This document shows, piece after piece, positions 25,313-32,505 of a stretch of 33,888 nucleotides of DNA; the first letter of the stretch is position 1; each line of letters opens with the position of its first letter. The stretch is from Bacteroidaceae bacterium. Lineage in GTDB: Bacteria > Bacteroidota > Bacteroidia > Bacteroidales > Bacteroidaceae. The stretch covers positions 1 through 33,888 of the forward strand of contig JAFZYE010000077.1 in assembly GCA_017616445.1 (NCBI GenBank), in the 5' to 3' direction. The translations under genes and the position numbers were made by a program. The notes under the pieces are model-generated. The model was not told the DNA's origin. It made no database searches and worked only from the letters and a program-made list of their open reading frames with translations.

Positions 25313-25623
25313 GGTTTCGGTTCAGGTAGTTCCTTACACGTCTCGCGCACCAGTTCCGAAAGATAGTCTCTATCATCTACATCAGCAATATAGAAATAGT
25401 CCTTTGCCCCTTCGTAGGGAGGACGCATATCCACATGCCTGAGTCGTTTCCTCCCAGCCTCCGTAGGTTTCAGATAGAAGCAGTCATCACAGATGAGTCC
25501 AAAGATCTTACCGTTACAATAAATCCCGTAGTCACCAAACATCTTCTTCGGGACAATCTCACCAGCCCCACTACATTGGTCTGCTATATACTGTACAAAA
25601 TCTGAGTTACTTGCCATAACCAT
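25288..25623 (-). CDS. TfoX N-terminal-domain protein
   Basis: A 111-aa protein carrying only the TfoX/Sxy N-terminal domain: KKMFGDYGIYCNGKIFGLICDD followed by FYLKPTE and a YFYIAD strand. In Proteobacteria, TfoX/Sxy proteins regulate competence; short single-domain relatives are widespread and their function is not established. The starting MVMAS gives a second possible ATG two codons in. It follows sodB by 6 nt and precedes the AlkD-like gene by 10 nt, so the three are probably one transcript. The basic C-terminal tail (PKPKRVKSEK) is partly encoded by heptamer repeat. Confidence 0.88.
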   Translation of the reverse strand: MVMASNSDFVQYIADQCSGAGEIVPKKMFGDYGIYCNGKIFGLICDDCFYLKPTEAGRKRLRHVDMRPPYEGAKDYFYIADVDDRDYLSELVRETCKELPEPKPKRVKSEK

Positions 25624-25629
25624 GAGCCA

Positions 25630-26223
25630 TTAATCCTTAACCGTGAACCTCTCCTCTATGACCTCCCAGTCAACAATCTGCCATAATGCAGCCAGATGGT
25701 CAGGACGGCGGTTCTGATAATCCAAGTAATAGGCGTGCTCCCATACATCGAAAGTCAGCAGAGGTTTCAATCCCTTCTGAATAGGATTAGCCGCATTCGT
25801 CTCCTGCGTAATCACGAGTTTGCCATCCTTATCTGCAGACAGCCATACCCAGCCAGATCCAAACAACGTAGCCCCCTTCTTTTGGAACTCCTCCTTGAAT
25901 GCCTCAAACGAACCAAAGTCGCGAACAATGACCTCAGCGAGTGTCCCTATGGGAGTCGTTTTTCCCTGCTTACCACTAAACTGTCCAAAATACAGATTAT
26001 GATTCAGTATCTGTCCTGCATTATTCAGCATACCACCCTCAGCCTTCAAAACAATTTCTTCCAAAGGCAATCCAGCCAACGGACTCCCTTCTAAAAGCCC
26101 ATTCAGATTATTTACATACCCAGCCAAATGCTTTCCGTGATGAAATGCAATCGTTTCTTTACTAATCACCGGTTCTAAAGCCTCAGGTGAATAAGGTAAT
26201 GTCATTAGTTCAAATTGTTCCAT
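25630..26223 (-). CDS. sodB: Iron/manganese superoxide dismutase
   Basis: A 197-aa cytosolic superoxide dismutase. Metal ligands expected of the family are H28 (in AFHHGKHLAGYV), H75 (ILNHNLYF), D159 and H163 (TFDVWEHAYYLDYQNRRPDHL). FGSGWVWL fits the family. In this phylum the enzyme is iron- or cambialistic-type; the metal cannot be fixed from sequence by eye. It has its own -7 element and diverges from rubrerythrin, forming an oxygen-defence pair. Confidence 0.95.
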   Translation of the reverse strand: MEQFELMTLPYSPEALEPVISKETIAFHHGKHLAGYVNNLNGLLEGSPLAGLPLEEIVLKAEGGMLNNAGQILNHNLYFGQFSGKQGKTTPIGTLAEVIVRDFGSFEAFKEEFQKKGATLFGSGWVWLSADKDGKLVITQETNAANPIQKGLKPLLTFDVWEHAYYLDYQNRRPDHLAALWQIVDWEVIEERFTVKD

Positions 26224-26284
26224 AATCTCATTTAATATTTAATATGCCTAATATTTATCAACTATCAACTGTTGTAATTGACTA

Positions 26285-26292
26285 CAAAAATA
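26285..26292 (-). promoter_or_regulatory. -7 promoter element TATTTTTG (sodB)
   Basis: It matches TAnnTTTG on the minus strand, 61 nt before the sodB ATG. TCAACTA-type heptamers (about 26257-26274) fall in the resulting leader. Confidence 0.55.
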
Positions 26293-26376
26293 GTACTTTT
26301 TAGCTGAATTAGAACATGTTTATAGGAAGTTTTTTTGTTTTTTACGTTTTTTTAATTCATTTTGCAAGAAAAACAC

Positions 26377-26384
26377 TATCTTTG
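26377..26384 (+). promoter_or_regulatory. -7 promoter element TATCTTTG (rubrerythrin)
   Basis: It matches TAnnTTTG, 29 nt before the rubrerythrin ATG at 26414. It is divergent from the sodB promoter 85-90 bp away, so one regulator could act on both. Confidence 0.65.
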
Positions 26385-26413
26385 CCGTGCTGATATTAAT
26401 AACTGAAACGCTT

Positions 26414-26956
26414 ATGAAAGACCTGAAAGGAACTAAGACTGAGCAGAACCTCAAGGAGGCTTTTGCCGGTGAGAGCATGGCTCGCAACAAGTACACTTAT
26501 TTTGCATCAAAGGCAAAGAAAGATGGTTACGAACAGATTGCCGCAATCTTCGAGGAGACAGCGGGTAACGAGAAAGAACATGCCAAGATGTGGTACAAGT
26601 ACCTCAATGGCGGTAGTGTGAGTGATACTGCCACCAATCTGGCTGATGCTGCTAATGGCGAGTATTTCGAATGGACAGACATGTATGCCCGTATGGCAAA
26701 GGAAGCTCGTGAAGAAGGCTTCGATGAGATTGCCGAGAAGTTTGAGCTGGTGGGTGCCATTGAGAAACACCATGAAGAGCGTTACCGCAAACTGCTGAAG
26801 AATATCGAAGATGCCGTTGTATTCTCTCGCGAAGGTGATGTCATCTGGCAATGCTCCAACTGTGGCCACATCGTCATCGGTAAGCAAGCGCCAGAAGTAT
26901 GTCCAACATGTGATCACCCACAGAGCTTCTTCCAAATCAAGGCAGAAAATTATTGA
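26414..26956 (+). CDS. rbr: Rubrerythrin (classical domain order)
   Basis: A 180-aa peroxide reductase with an N-terminal ferritin-like diiron domain ([18 protein letters not shown], then [14 protein letters not shown], later [15 protein letters not shown]) and a C-terminal rubredoxin domain (CSNCGH, then [11 protein letters not shown]). Together with the reverse rubrerythrin at 707-1270 it gives the organism two peroxide-reducing iron proteins of opposite domain order. I chose the ATG at 26414 ([10 protein letters not shown]), the family's usual start, because the longer frame begins next to the -7 element. It is followed 12 nt later by a sigma-like regulator. Confidence 0.95.
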   Translation: MKDLKGTKTEQNLKEAFAGESMARNKYTYFASKAKKDGYEQIAAIFEETAGNEKEHAKMWYKYLNGGSVSDTATNLADAANGEYFEWTDMYARMAKEAREEGFDEIAEKFELVGAIEKHHEERYRKLLKNIEDAVVFSREGDVIWQCSNCGHIVIGKQAPEVCPTCDHPQSFFQIKAENY

Positions 26957-26968
26957 CGGCAACGTATA

Positions 26969-27835
26969 ATGTTTAGTGGGATTCCCATCTCTGAATTTGT
27001 AGACATCATCCTATCGGGCAACAAGGGCGATGAGGCGATGTACTATTTGTTGCATCACCGTCTCAACCATCAGTTGCGCGAGCAGTATGATGTCTACAAC
27101 CTATATGATGACTTTGAGGATATAGTCGAGGACTATTTCCTTTATCTTCGCGAGGGTAAAGAAGGTAAAAATCGCCATCCCTATCAGTCCTTACGGCATA
27201 TCAAGAAGAAGGAATCCTTCGAAACATGGTTGACAAATACATTTCGTAATTATTTGTCCAATCGCTCTGAAGCAGAAAAGCATGTCAGCTATAAAGAATT
27301 GGATGATAGGACAACTAGTCAGGAACAGATTTCGCCAAAGAATGATGAAGAGAAACTTGCTATCGCGTCTCAACTGATTGCATACGCCCATCAGGTCTTA
27401 TACCCTCGCAGTCGTTTCATCTTCCTCCGGTCACTACTTACAATGCTCAATAAGCAACGAGCAATTTCTGACAAGGAGATGGCAGAAGCGCTTGGTATGA
27501 CACACATCGCCTATCGTGTTACTGTTCATCGTATGAAGTACAATCTTACCAAGTTTTACAAAAGGTTACAACATGGTGAGCACCTTAATCTCAACGAGGA
27601 ACACCGCCAGATGGCCAGCGCTATCAACGATGATTTCACGAACCTCTACCCTATTCTTTTCAATTATTACATGCGATGTATTGATACTTTGAAGACAAGT
27701 ATAGCAGTAAAGAACCTACGTCAGCAATATCTGGATGAAAGAGGCTTCGAAGTTCACGAGCAAGACTCCTTCATCACACACCTATCTATTACTACGTTTT
27801 GGAACAAACTGAATCTGCAGTTCCTTTCCTTATAA
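26969..27835 (+). CDS. Sigma-like regulator downstream of rubrerythrin
   Basis: A 288-aa protein, larger than standard ECF sigma factors (about 190 aa). The N-terminal half has an acidic helical segment (NLYDDFEDIVEDYFLYLREGKEG) followed by SFETWLTNTFRNYLSNR, which resembles sigma region 2. Residues about 160-195 (ISDKEMAEALGMTHIAYRVTVHRMKY) form a helix-turn-helix like sigma region 4. The C-terminal 90 residues have no recognised domain. I call it a divergent sigma-70-like factor; a non-sigma DNA-binding protein is possible. It lies 12 nt after rubrerythrin with no promoter between, so it is expressed with it and may respond to the same oxidative signal. Confidence 0.6.
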   Translation: MFSGIPISEFVDIILSGNKGDEAMYYLLHHRLNHQLREQYDVYNLYDDFEDIVEDYFLYLREGKEGKNRHPYQSLRHIKKKESFETWLTNTFRNYLSNRSEAEKHVSYKELDDRTTSQEQISPKNDEEKLAIASQLIAYAHQVLYPRSRFIFLRSLLTMLNKQRAISDKEMAEALGMTHIAYRVTVHRMKYNLTKFYKRLQHGEHLNLNEEHRQMASAINDDFTNLYPILFNYYMRCIDTLKTSIAVKNLRQQYLDERGFEVHEQDSFITHLSITTFWNKLNLQFLSL

Positions 27836-27862
27836 CCTCTATCATAGTTTATTACACGCTAA

Positions 27863-28222
27863 TTACATTTTCCCTTCTCTTGATGTAGCATCATCCGGTT
27901 CCCACAAGAAACGCTTCATGTCTACATGTCCGTTTGGTCTAAATACTACACCTTCCTCCTCTAACAGCAATCTGTGTTGCATCCATCCTGGAGCAGTACG
28001 TCCCTCTTTGTTCACCACCCTATGACAGGGCAACTTCTCTGCCCCAGGCGTATACCTCAGTGTCCGTCCCACCATCCTCGCATGACTAGGCCAACCAGCA
28101 AGAGTGGCTATCAACCCATAGGTTGTCACCTTCCCACGAGGTATCTGGCTGACGATATTTAGCACATCCTCACCAAATACCCTCACCTGCTCTTGTGTCA
28201 TTTTATCAGGATAGTCTCTCAT
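27863..28222 (-). CDS. MGMT-family methyltransferase catalytic domain
   Basis: A 119-aa protein consisting of the C-terminal DNA-binding and catalytic domain of O6-methylguanine-DNA methyltransferase. It has the helix-turn-helix (IPRGKVTTYGLIATLAG), the Arg finger region (ARMVGRTLR), the active site PCHRVV with C66, and GWMQHRLLLEEEGV. The methyl-accepting Cys is kept, unlike alkyltransferase-like proteins where it is Trp or Ala, so it could be an active repair protein. It lacks the N-terminal domain of Ada/Ogt. The ATG directly abuts the serB stop, so translation is probably coupled. M8 is an alternative start. Confidence 0.88.
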   Translation of the reverse strand: MRDYPDKMTQEQVRVFGEDVLNIVSQIPRGKVTTYGLIATLAGWPSHARMVGRTLRYTPGAEKLPCHRVVNKEGRTAPGWMQHRLLLEEEGVVFRPNGHVDMKRFLWEPDDATSREGKM

Positions 28223-29452
28223 TCACAGTTTCCCTTGCTCTCCCAAATAAGAGTCTTTGAATCCAAGGAAATACAGCACACCATCCAGTCCGATGGTATT
28301 GATGCTCTGCTCGGCATTTGCCACCACACGAGGCTTGGCATGGAAAGCAATACCCAGTCCTGCCTCAGTTATCATCGGGAGGTCATTAGCACCATCACCC
28401 ACCGCAATGGTCTGCGCCAGATTCACCTTCTCCACCTGAGCAATCAGCTTGAGCAGTTCTGCTTTGCGGTGTCCATCCACGATTTCACCCACATAATGCC
28501 CTGTCAACTTACCATCCTCACCTATCTCCAGTTCATTTGCATACACATAATCAATACCATATTTCCGTTGTAAATGCTCGCCAAAGTAAGTGAATCCACC
28601 GCTGAGGATAGCAATCTTATACCCACAGGTTTTAAGCACAGACATCAGCCTGTCCACACCTTCTGTCATGGGAAGGTGTTCTGCAATGTCCTGCATCACA
28701 CTAACATCAAGTCCTTTTAACAAAGCTACTCTACGTGTGAAACTCTCCTTGAAATCGATCTCACCTCGCATCGCACTTTCCGTGATGGCGCGGACCTCAG
28801 CCCCAACACCATTCCTCTCCGCAAGCTCATCAATACATTCCGTTTGGATGAGTGTGGAGTCCATATCAAAGCAAATGAGGCGACGCATCCTTCGGAACAT
28901 ATCGTCTTTCTGGAACGAGAAGTCGATCTCCATCTGCTGTGACAGTTTCATAAGCTTCGACTGCATCTCCTGACGGTTAATCGGTTCGCCTCGAAGCGAG
29001 AATTGTATGCAGGCGCGTGTATGCTTATCCAGTTGCTTGATGCTTTTGCGACCGGTCAGTCGTATGATACTGTCTATATTCAGTCCCTGATCTGCAAGAA
29101 TCTGAGTGGCAGCCTCTATCTGTCGAGCTTCCAACTGGCGACCCATTACCATGAGGATGTAGCGATTCTTCCCTTGATGGCCCACCCAATCCTCGTACTC
29201 ATCATCGCTGATAGGCGAGAATCCGATGTTCACACCCAGTTCTGTTGCCTTGAACAGCAATTCCTTCATGGCAAGTCCAGACTTCATCTCGTCAATACGG
29301 ATCAAGATACCCAACGAAAGCGTACTATGAATGTCTGCCTGACCAATATCAAGAATCGAGGCATCGTATTTTGCCAAAATACCCATGACCGCAGCCGTAA
29401 GTCCAGGCCGGTCCTGACCGGTAATCCTTATCAATATCTGTTCTTCCTTCAT
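28223..29452 (-). CDS. serB: Phosphoserine phosphatase with ACT domains
   Basis: A 409-aa enzyme for the last step of serine synthesis. Two ACT-type regulatory domains occupy about residues 1-180 (ILIRITGQDRPGLTAAVMGIL is the first). The HAD domain has CFDMDSTLIQ (nucleophile D196, acid D198), ILSGGFTYF, and AVGDGANDLPMI. I chose the ATG at 29452 (MKEEQILIRI), since the longer frame adds 11 residues without family support. It sits 54 nt after the lipocalin gene and abuts the methyltransferase-like gene; the three are likely co-transcribed. Confidence 0.95.
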   Translation of the reverse strand: MKEEQILIRITGQDRPGLTAAVMGILAKYDASILDIGQADIHSTLSLGILIRIDEMKSGLAMKELLFKATELGVNIGFSPISDDEYEDWVGHQGKNRYILMVMGRQLEARQIEAATQILADQGLNIDSIIRLTGRKSIKQLDKHTRACIQFSLRGEPINRQEMQSKLMKLSQQMEIDFSFQKDDMFRRMRRLICFDMDSTLIQTECIDELAERNGVGAEVRAITESAMRGEIDFKESFTRRVALLKGLDVSVMQDIAEHLPMTEGVDRLMSVLKTCGYKIAILSGGFTYFGEHLQRKYGIDYVYANELEIGEDGKLTGHYVGEIVDGHRKAELLKLIAQVEKVNLAQTIAVGDGANDLPMITEAGLGIAFHAKPRVVANAEQSINTIGLDGVLYFLGFKDSYLGEQGKL

Positions 29453-29506
29453 ATTATATAAATATCTATTCTCTATACCTATCAATCCTCCATAGCCACC
29501 AATCCT

Positions 29507-30010
29507 TTATTGTTTCACCCAAATCAACTTCTCCGTATCATACCTCCTCCTCTTAGCTTCTGCTAGAATGGCTGCTTTCACATCATCCTCCAACTTCGGA
29601 GTGCGAGACAGTATCCACAGATAATCATCACTGCCACTACCGATGAGTGCATATTGATAAGCGGAGTCGAGCATCATCACACGATAGTCTGAATAGAACG
29701 GCCCAAAGAACGACACACGTAACAAAGCAGGCGTATCGGTCAATTTCCCGATACCCTCTGCCTCCTCAGGTTCTCCATCCTTGATACCCGTATTCAGTAC
29801 ATCAATCTTGCCATCCTCTCGCAGCGTATAATTTGCCTTACAGAAATCCATACCCTGCTCAAAGCTGTGGTCAAACCGAGCAATCTCATACCAATCGCCC
29901 AGGTAGCGATTCAAATCCAGTGAATCCACCACCGAGTTGTCTACCGTCAGCTGCCCGCCGCAAGCAGTCAACACAAGTGTCATCAGCGCAAACAATACGT
30001 TTTTCTTCAT
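29507..30010 (-). CDS. blc: Bacterial lipocalin lipoprotein
   Basis: A 167-aa Blc-type lipocalin anchored by a lipoprotein signal (VLTAC, lipidated C17). The lipocalin signature YLGDWYEIARFDHSFEQGM starts at about residue 35. Later strands include NYTLREDGKIDVLN, LRVSFFGPFYSDYRVMMLD, YALIGSGSDDYLWILSRTP and a C-terminal helix. Such proteins bind lipids in the envelope. It leads the putative operon with serB. A -7 element lies just upstream (30033-30040). Confidence 0.93.
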   Translation of the reverse strand: MKKNVLFALMTLVLTACGGQLTVDNSVVDSLDLNRYLGDWYEIARFDHSFEQGMDFCKANYTLREDGKIDVLNTGIKDGEPEEAEGIGKLTDTPALLRVSFFGPFYSDYRVMMLDSAYQYALIGSGSDDYLWILSRTPKLEDDVKAAILAEAKRRRYDTEKLIWVKQ

Positions 30011-30032
30011 ATTACATTGTTTTAATTGTGGA

Positions 30033-30040
30033 CAAAGATA
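30033..30040 (-). promoter_or_regulatory. -7 promoter element TATCTTTG (blc operon)
   Basis: It matches TAnnTTTG on the minus strand, 22 nt before the lipocalin ATG. Confidence 0.65.
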
Positions 30041-30099
30041 GAGAATTTCTCGCTAATACGAAAAGAAATACTTAAAAATAACACTTTTTCTACATTCCA

Positions 30100-30136
30100 C
30101 CATGTAACATTTCCATTTTTCCCATACTATAAGGGT
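30100..30136 (+). promoter_or_regulatory. Shared 37-bp upstream element, left copy
   Basis: It starts CCATGTAACATTTCC and ends CCCATACTATAAGGGT. 36 of 37 positions are identical to the inverted copy at 32402-32438; the one mismatch is at the base after TTTCC. It ends 29 nt before the 52-aa ORF. Weaker similarity continues on both sides (TTTCT..CATT upstream, AGTC.AA.AAAAA downstream). The last part, CCC-ATACTATAA-GGG, is an imperfect dyad typical of an operator. The usual TAnnTTTG is absent, so it may be read by an alternative sigma or a dedicated activator. Confidence 0.85.
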
Positions 30137-30165
30137 AGAAAGTCAAACAAAAAAAACAAATAATT

Positions 30166-30324
30166 ATGATTTTTATTATCCAAAATCGCATGGTGAGAAT
30201 CTATTACGAGAATAAAGCCCTCACTAAAGATTTCACAGAAGACCTCAACAAACGACTCAAAAAGTTGTTCCTCCCAAGTGCGCGAAAAGAACATCACTGT
30301 CCCATAACCCTAATCCGATTGTAG
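30166..30324 (+). CDS. 52-aa basic ORF, first gene of the shared-promoter unit
   Basis: An ATG at 30166 opens a 52-codon frame beginning MIFIIQNRMVRIYYENKALT and ending PITLIRL. It has a Lys/Arg-rich middle (DLNKRLKKLF) and no signal peptide or family I recognise. It lies 29 nt after the shared element, which is the reason for believing it is translated, and its stop is 2 nt before the ATG of the 230-aa ORF, suggesting coupled translation. It could instead be a leader peptide that regulates the next gene. Confidence 0.45.
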   Translation: MIFIIQNRMVRIYYENKALTKDFTEDLNKRLKKLFLPSARKEHHCPITLIRL

Positions 30325-30326
30325 AA

Positions 30327-31019
30327 ATGGCAAACACCATCCCTCAAGGTTATTTCTCAGAATTAACCACAATCCATCTGAGACCAAGATTTGCAAGCAC
30401 AAGCCGATGGCTACTCAGGTCCGTGGAAGCTATGCTGGCCTGCAAACTGACATTGGTTTACGGGCGCTATCACATGATGACGGATCTACGGTCACTTGTC
30501 GTCAGCGATTATCATGAATCTTACGAACATGCCGAGGTAATGGCCGACTTTATGAACTGCCTGTTGCCATTCCAGCATACCACTCCCTCAGACTTGATGC
30601 AATCTCGAGAGAGCTATGCAGACCAATCCATCGATATGTACAAGGAATACAAGCACTATTTGGAGCTGTTCGAAGGCGAAGGCTTCCTCCCCGAGATCGC
30701 CAAACAGTTCTGCAAGACAGTTTACGATGCTGATGACTACTACACCTTCAAGGCCTTCAGCAACCTTTATTATGGTGTATATGCAGAGACGCTCCTCCTC
30801 TATCAGTTCGAGAAGATGGACTATCCCACTTTTGTGGATCAGTTCCAAGAAATCAGTCTTTTCGAAAGAAAGCGCAAACCCCTGAAATCATCAGCCTTCA
30901 AACTATACCTCAAAACGATGCACAAGGTCGTAGAATTATACATATCCCTGCTGAATGAATATTTAACTCAAAGGACATTTGATGGAAAAGTCTCGTTTAA
31001 TGAAGCACGTAAAGGGTGA
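30327..31019 (+). CDS. 230-aa protein of unknown function
   Basis: I do not recognise this family. The protein appears mostly helical and rich in Tyr/Phe and acidic residues (YADQSIDMYKEYKHYLELFE, FLPEIAKQFCKTVYDADDYY, FSNLYYGVYAETLLLYQFEKM). A basic segment (FERKRKPLKSSAFKLYL) precedes the C-terminal helix. No signal peptide, membrane segment or catalytic motif is evident. It is coupled to the 52-aa ORF. It converges on the AAA+ ATPase gene, whose unit carries the same 37-bp upstream element, so the two are probably expressed together and may act together. Confidence 0.7.
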   Translation: MANTIPQGYFSELTTIHLRPRFASTSRWLLRSVEAMLACKLTLVYGRYHMMTDLRSLVVSDYHESYEHAEVMADFMNCLLPFQHTTPSDLMQSRESYADQSIDMYKEYKHYLELFEGEGFLPEIAKQFCKTVYDADDYYTFKAFSNLYYGVYAETLLLYQFEKMDYPTFVDQFQEISLFERKRKPLKSSAFKLYLKTMHKVVELYISLLNEYLTQRTFDGKVSFNEARKG

Positions 31020-31087
31020 TAAAAAAACAACACTTTAGAAGTGTAACGTTCTCCACTCTCCATAGTGAGTTTGTAGAGTTTTAAAGG

Positions 31088-31120
31088 AAAAGCCCTGGTG
31101 CTCATGCATCAGGACTTTTT
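31088..31120. terminator. Bidirectional terminator between convergent units
   Basis: AAAAGCCCTGGTG and CATCAGGACTTTTT pair (two G-U/mismatch positions) around CTCATG. T-runs exist on both strands, so it can end both the 230-aa ORF unit (plus) and the AAA+ gene (minus, stop at 31159). Confidence 0.8.
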
Positions 31121-31158
31121 AAGTAATCTATAAATATATTGTGAAATTGGACTGTCTA

Positions 31159-32370
31159 TCAGGAGACCAGCATCCCGCGATATAGCGACGGATTGTTCTT
31201 CTTCCGTAACAGGAGACAGAGGTGGGCGCTATCCTCATAGCGGTCACGCATCAGGAAATAGCCATCGGTATTGGGCTCTGTCTCGATGATGCCACGAGAG
31301 GTTGAAACATCGCGGATGAGAGTGGGCGAAGGACTTGTAAGGGTTGCGATATAGACTGAATCGAACTTGTCCTCCAACATATCCTCGTTGGTTTTCTTTT
31401 TGTTGGTCTTTTGGGGTTTATGAAGCCACTCGCTGACGGTCGTAGCATCATCCTCCTTCATGTGCTTATCGATGAAAGCCTTGATCTCCTTGTACCTGTC
31501 GAGTTCAGCGATGTAGTAGAACTCCAGTATCTCAAAGGCATGTTTAGCTGTTGGGATGTTCAAACATTGACTCTCTGGCAAACGGCCATGAATGTTCACC
31601 TCATCGACAAGAGCCTTGAGGATATCGATGGTTGATATTTCCAGCAAATCTACCTGTTCCAAGATACTCTTGCGCTGATTGGCATATTTGGGTAGAAGGT
31701 TGTCATCGAGATAATCCTTAACGGCTTTGGGCAACAGGTTACCAAATTCAAAGCGATACCGGATGCGCCCCGGACGGCCCAACAGATTATCATTGAGCGT
31801 CAGCTGGTTGGTGGTCAGGATGTAGAGCTTACGCATCTGGTTGTAGACGCCATCAATCAGTCGCAGAAGCACATCGTCGTCCTCGCCTTTCTTGAACGTC
31901 TTCTCCGCCTCATCAATGAACACGATACACTCGAAACAGAGTGACTGGAGGAAATTGACCAAACCTTCGTAAGGGTATTGCACAATGACTACAGGTAGGT
32001 CGAGCGCATTGCAGAGCAGTTTTGCCGAGAGCGTCTTGCCTGTGCCCTTAAGGCCGTTGAAGATAACCCCCAGGTTCTTCTCGCCCCTCACGAACACCTC
32101 CGATTCCCATGTCTTACGGATAGTCTGCAGCATCTCCTCGCATCCTAATTCGTAAATCTTGAAATTGAATTCAAAGGTATCACCGATTCTCTGCAAACCA
32201 AGTCGTGCGTCCATTGGGTTTTGCGATTTCACTACATTGAATACACCCTTTCCTGGAGTCTTCAGCAGCATCGTATCGCCACTGATTGGGAAGTAGATAC
32301 CTCCCTCATTCACCCATTTCTGGCGGGTGAGTTCCATGTCATTGCTTTCAATTCTATTCATACTACACAT
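31159..32370 (-). CDS. BCS1/FtsH-like AAA+ ATPase with extra C-terminal domain
   Basis: 403 aa from the ATG at 32370. The longer frame starts with GTG at 32403 inside the shared element; an ATG at 32361 is also possible. The N-terminal domain (about 1-75, IYFPISGDTMLLKTPGKGVF) resembles no family I can name. The AAA+ core has Walker A GLKGTGKT (106-113), Walker B CIVFIDEAE (148-156), sensor ILTTNQ, and RPGRIRYRFEF, which carries the expected arginine region of BCS1/FtsH-type ATPases. A Lys/Asn-rich linker (KTNKKKTNED) leads to a C-terminal beta-rich domain (about 335-403, ending PSLYRGMLV). Similar ATPases occur in phages and defence loci. No protease motif (HExxH) is present, so this is an unfoldase or remodelling type. 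It is co-regulated with the 30166-31019 unit. Confidence 0.8.
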   Translation of the reverse strand: MCSMNRIESNDMELTRQKWVNEGGIYFPISGDTMLLKTPGKGVFNVVKSQNPMDARLGLQRIGDTFEFNFKIYELGCEEMLQTIRKTWESEVFVRGEKNLGVIFNGLKGTGKTLSAKLLCNALDLPVVIVQYPYEGLVNFLQSLCFECIVFIDEAEKTFKKGEDDDVLLRLIDGVYNQMRKLYILTTNQLTLNDNLLGRPGRIRYRFEFGNLLPKAVKDYLDDNLLPKYANQRKSILEQVDLLEISTIDILKALVDEVNIHGRLPESQCLNIPTAKHAFEILEFYYIAELDRYKEIKAFIDKHMKEDDATTVSEWLHKPQKTNKKKTNEDMLEDKFDSVYIATLTSPSPTLIRDVSTSRGIIETEPNTDGYFLMRDRYEDSAHLCLLLRKKNNPSLYRGMLVS

Positions 32371-32401
32371 TTGTTGTTTATCGATTTTTATTCGACTCTT
32401 C

Positions 32402-32438
32402 ACCCTTATAGTATGGGAAAAACGGAAATGTTACATGG
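32402..32438 (-). promoter_or_regulatory. Shared 37-bp upstream element, right (inverted) copy
   Basis: On the minus strand it starts CCATGTAACATTTCC and ends CCCATACTATAAGGGT, and differs from 30100-30136 at one base. It ends 31 nt before the chosen AAA+ start, against 29 nt in the left copy. No further copy was found by eye in the window. Confidence 0.85.
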
Positions 32439-32505
32439 AAAATGAAGAAATTTTCAAAAAAATGTTTTTCTGTCAGTATTACCGATTGCTGTTGTTGGAA
32501 GGATG

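Noticed and set aside
32371-32403. GTG start at 32403 for the AAA+ ATPase
   Set aside because: It sits at the edge of the shared upstream element; the ATG at 32370 gives the same spacing as in the left unit.
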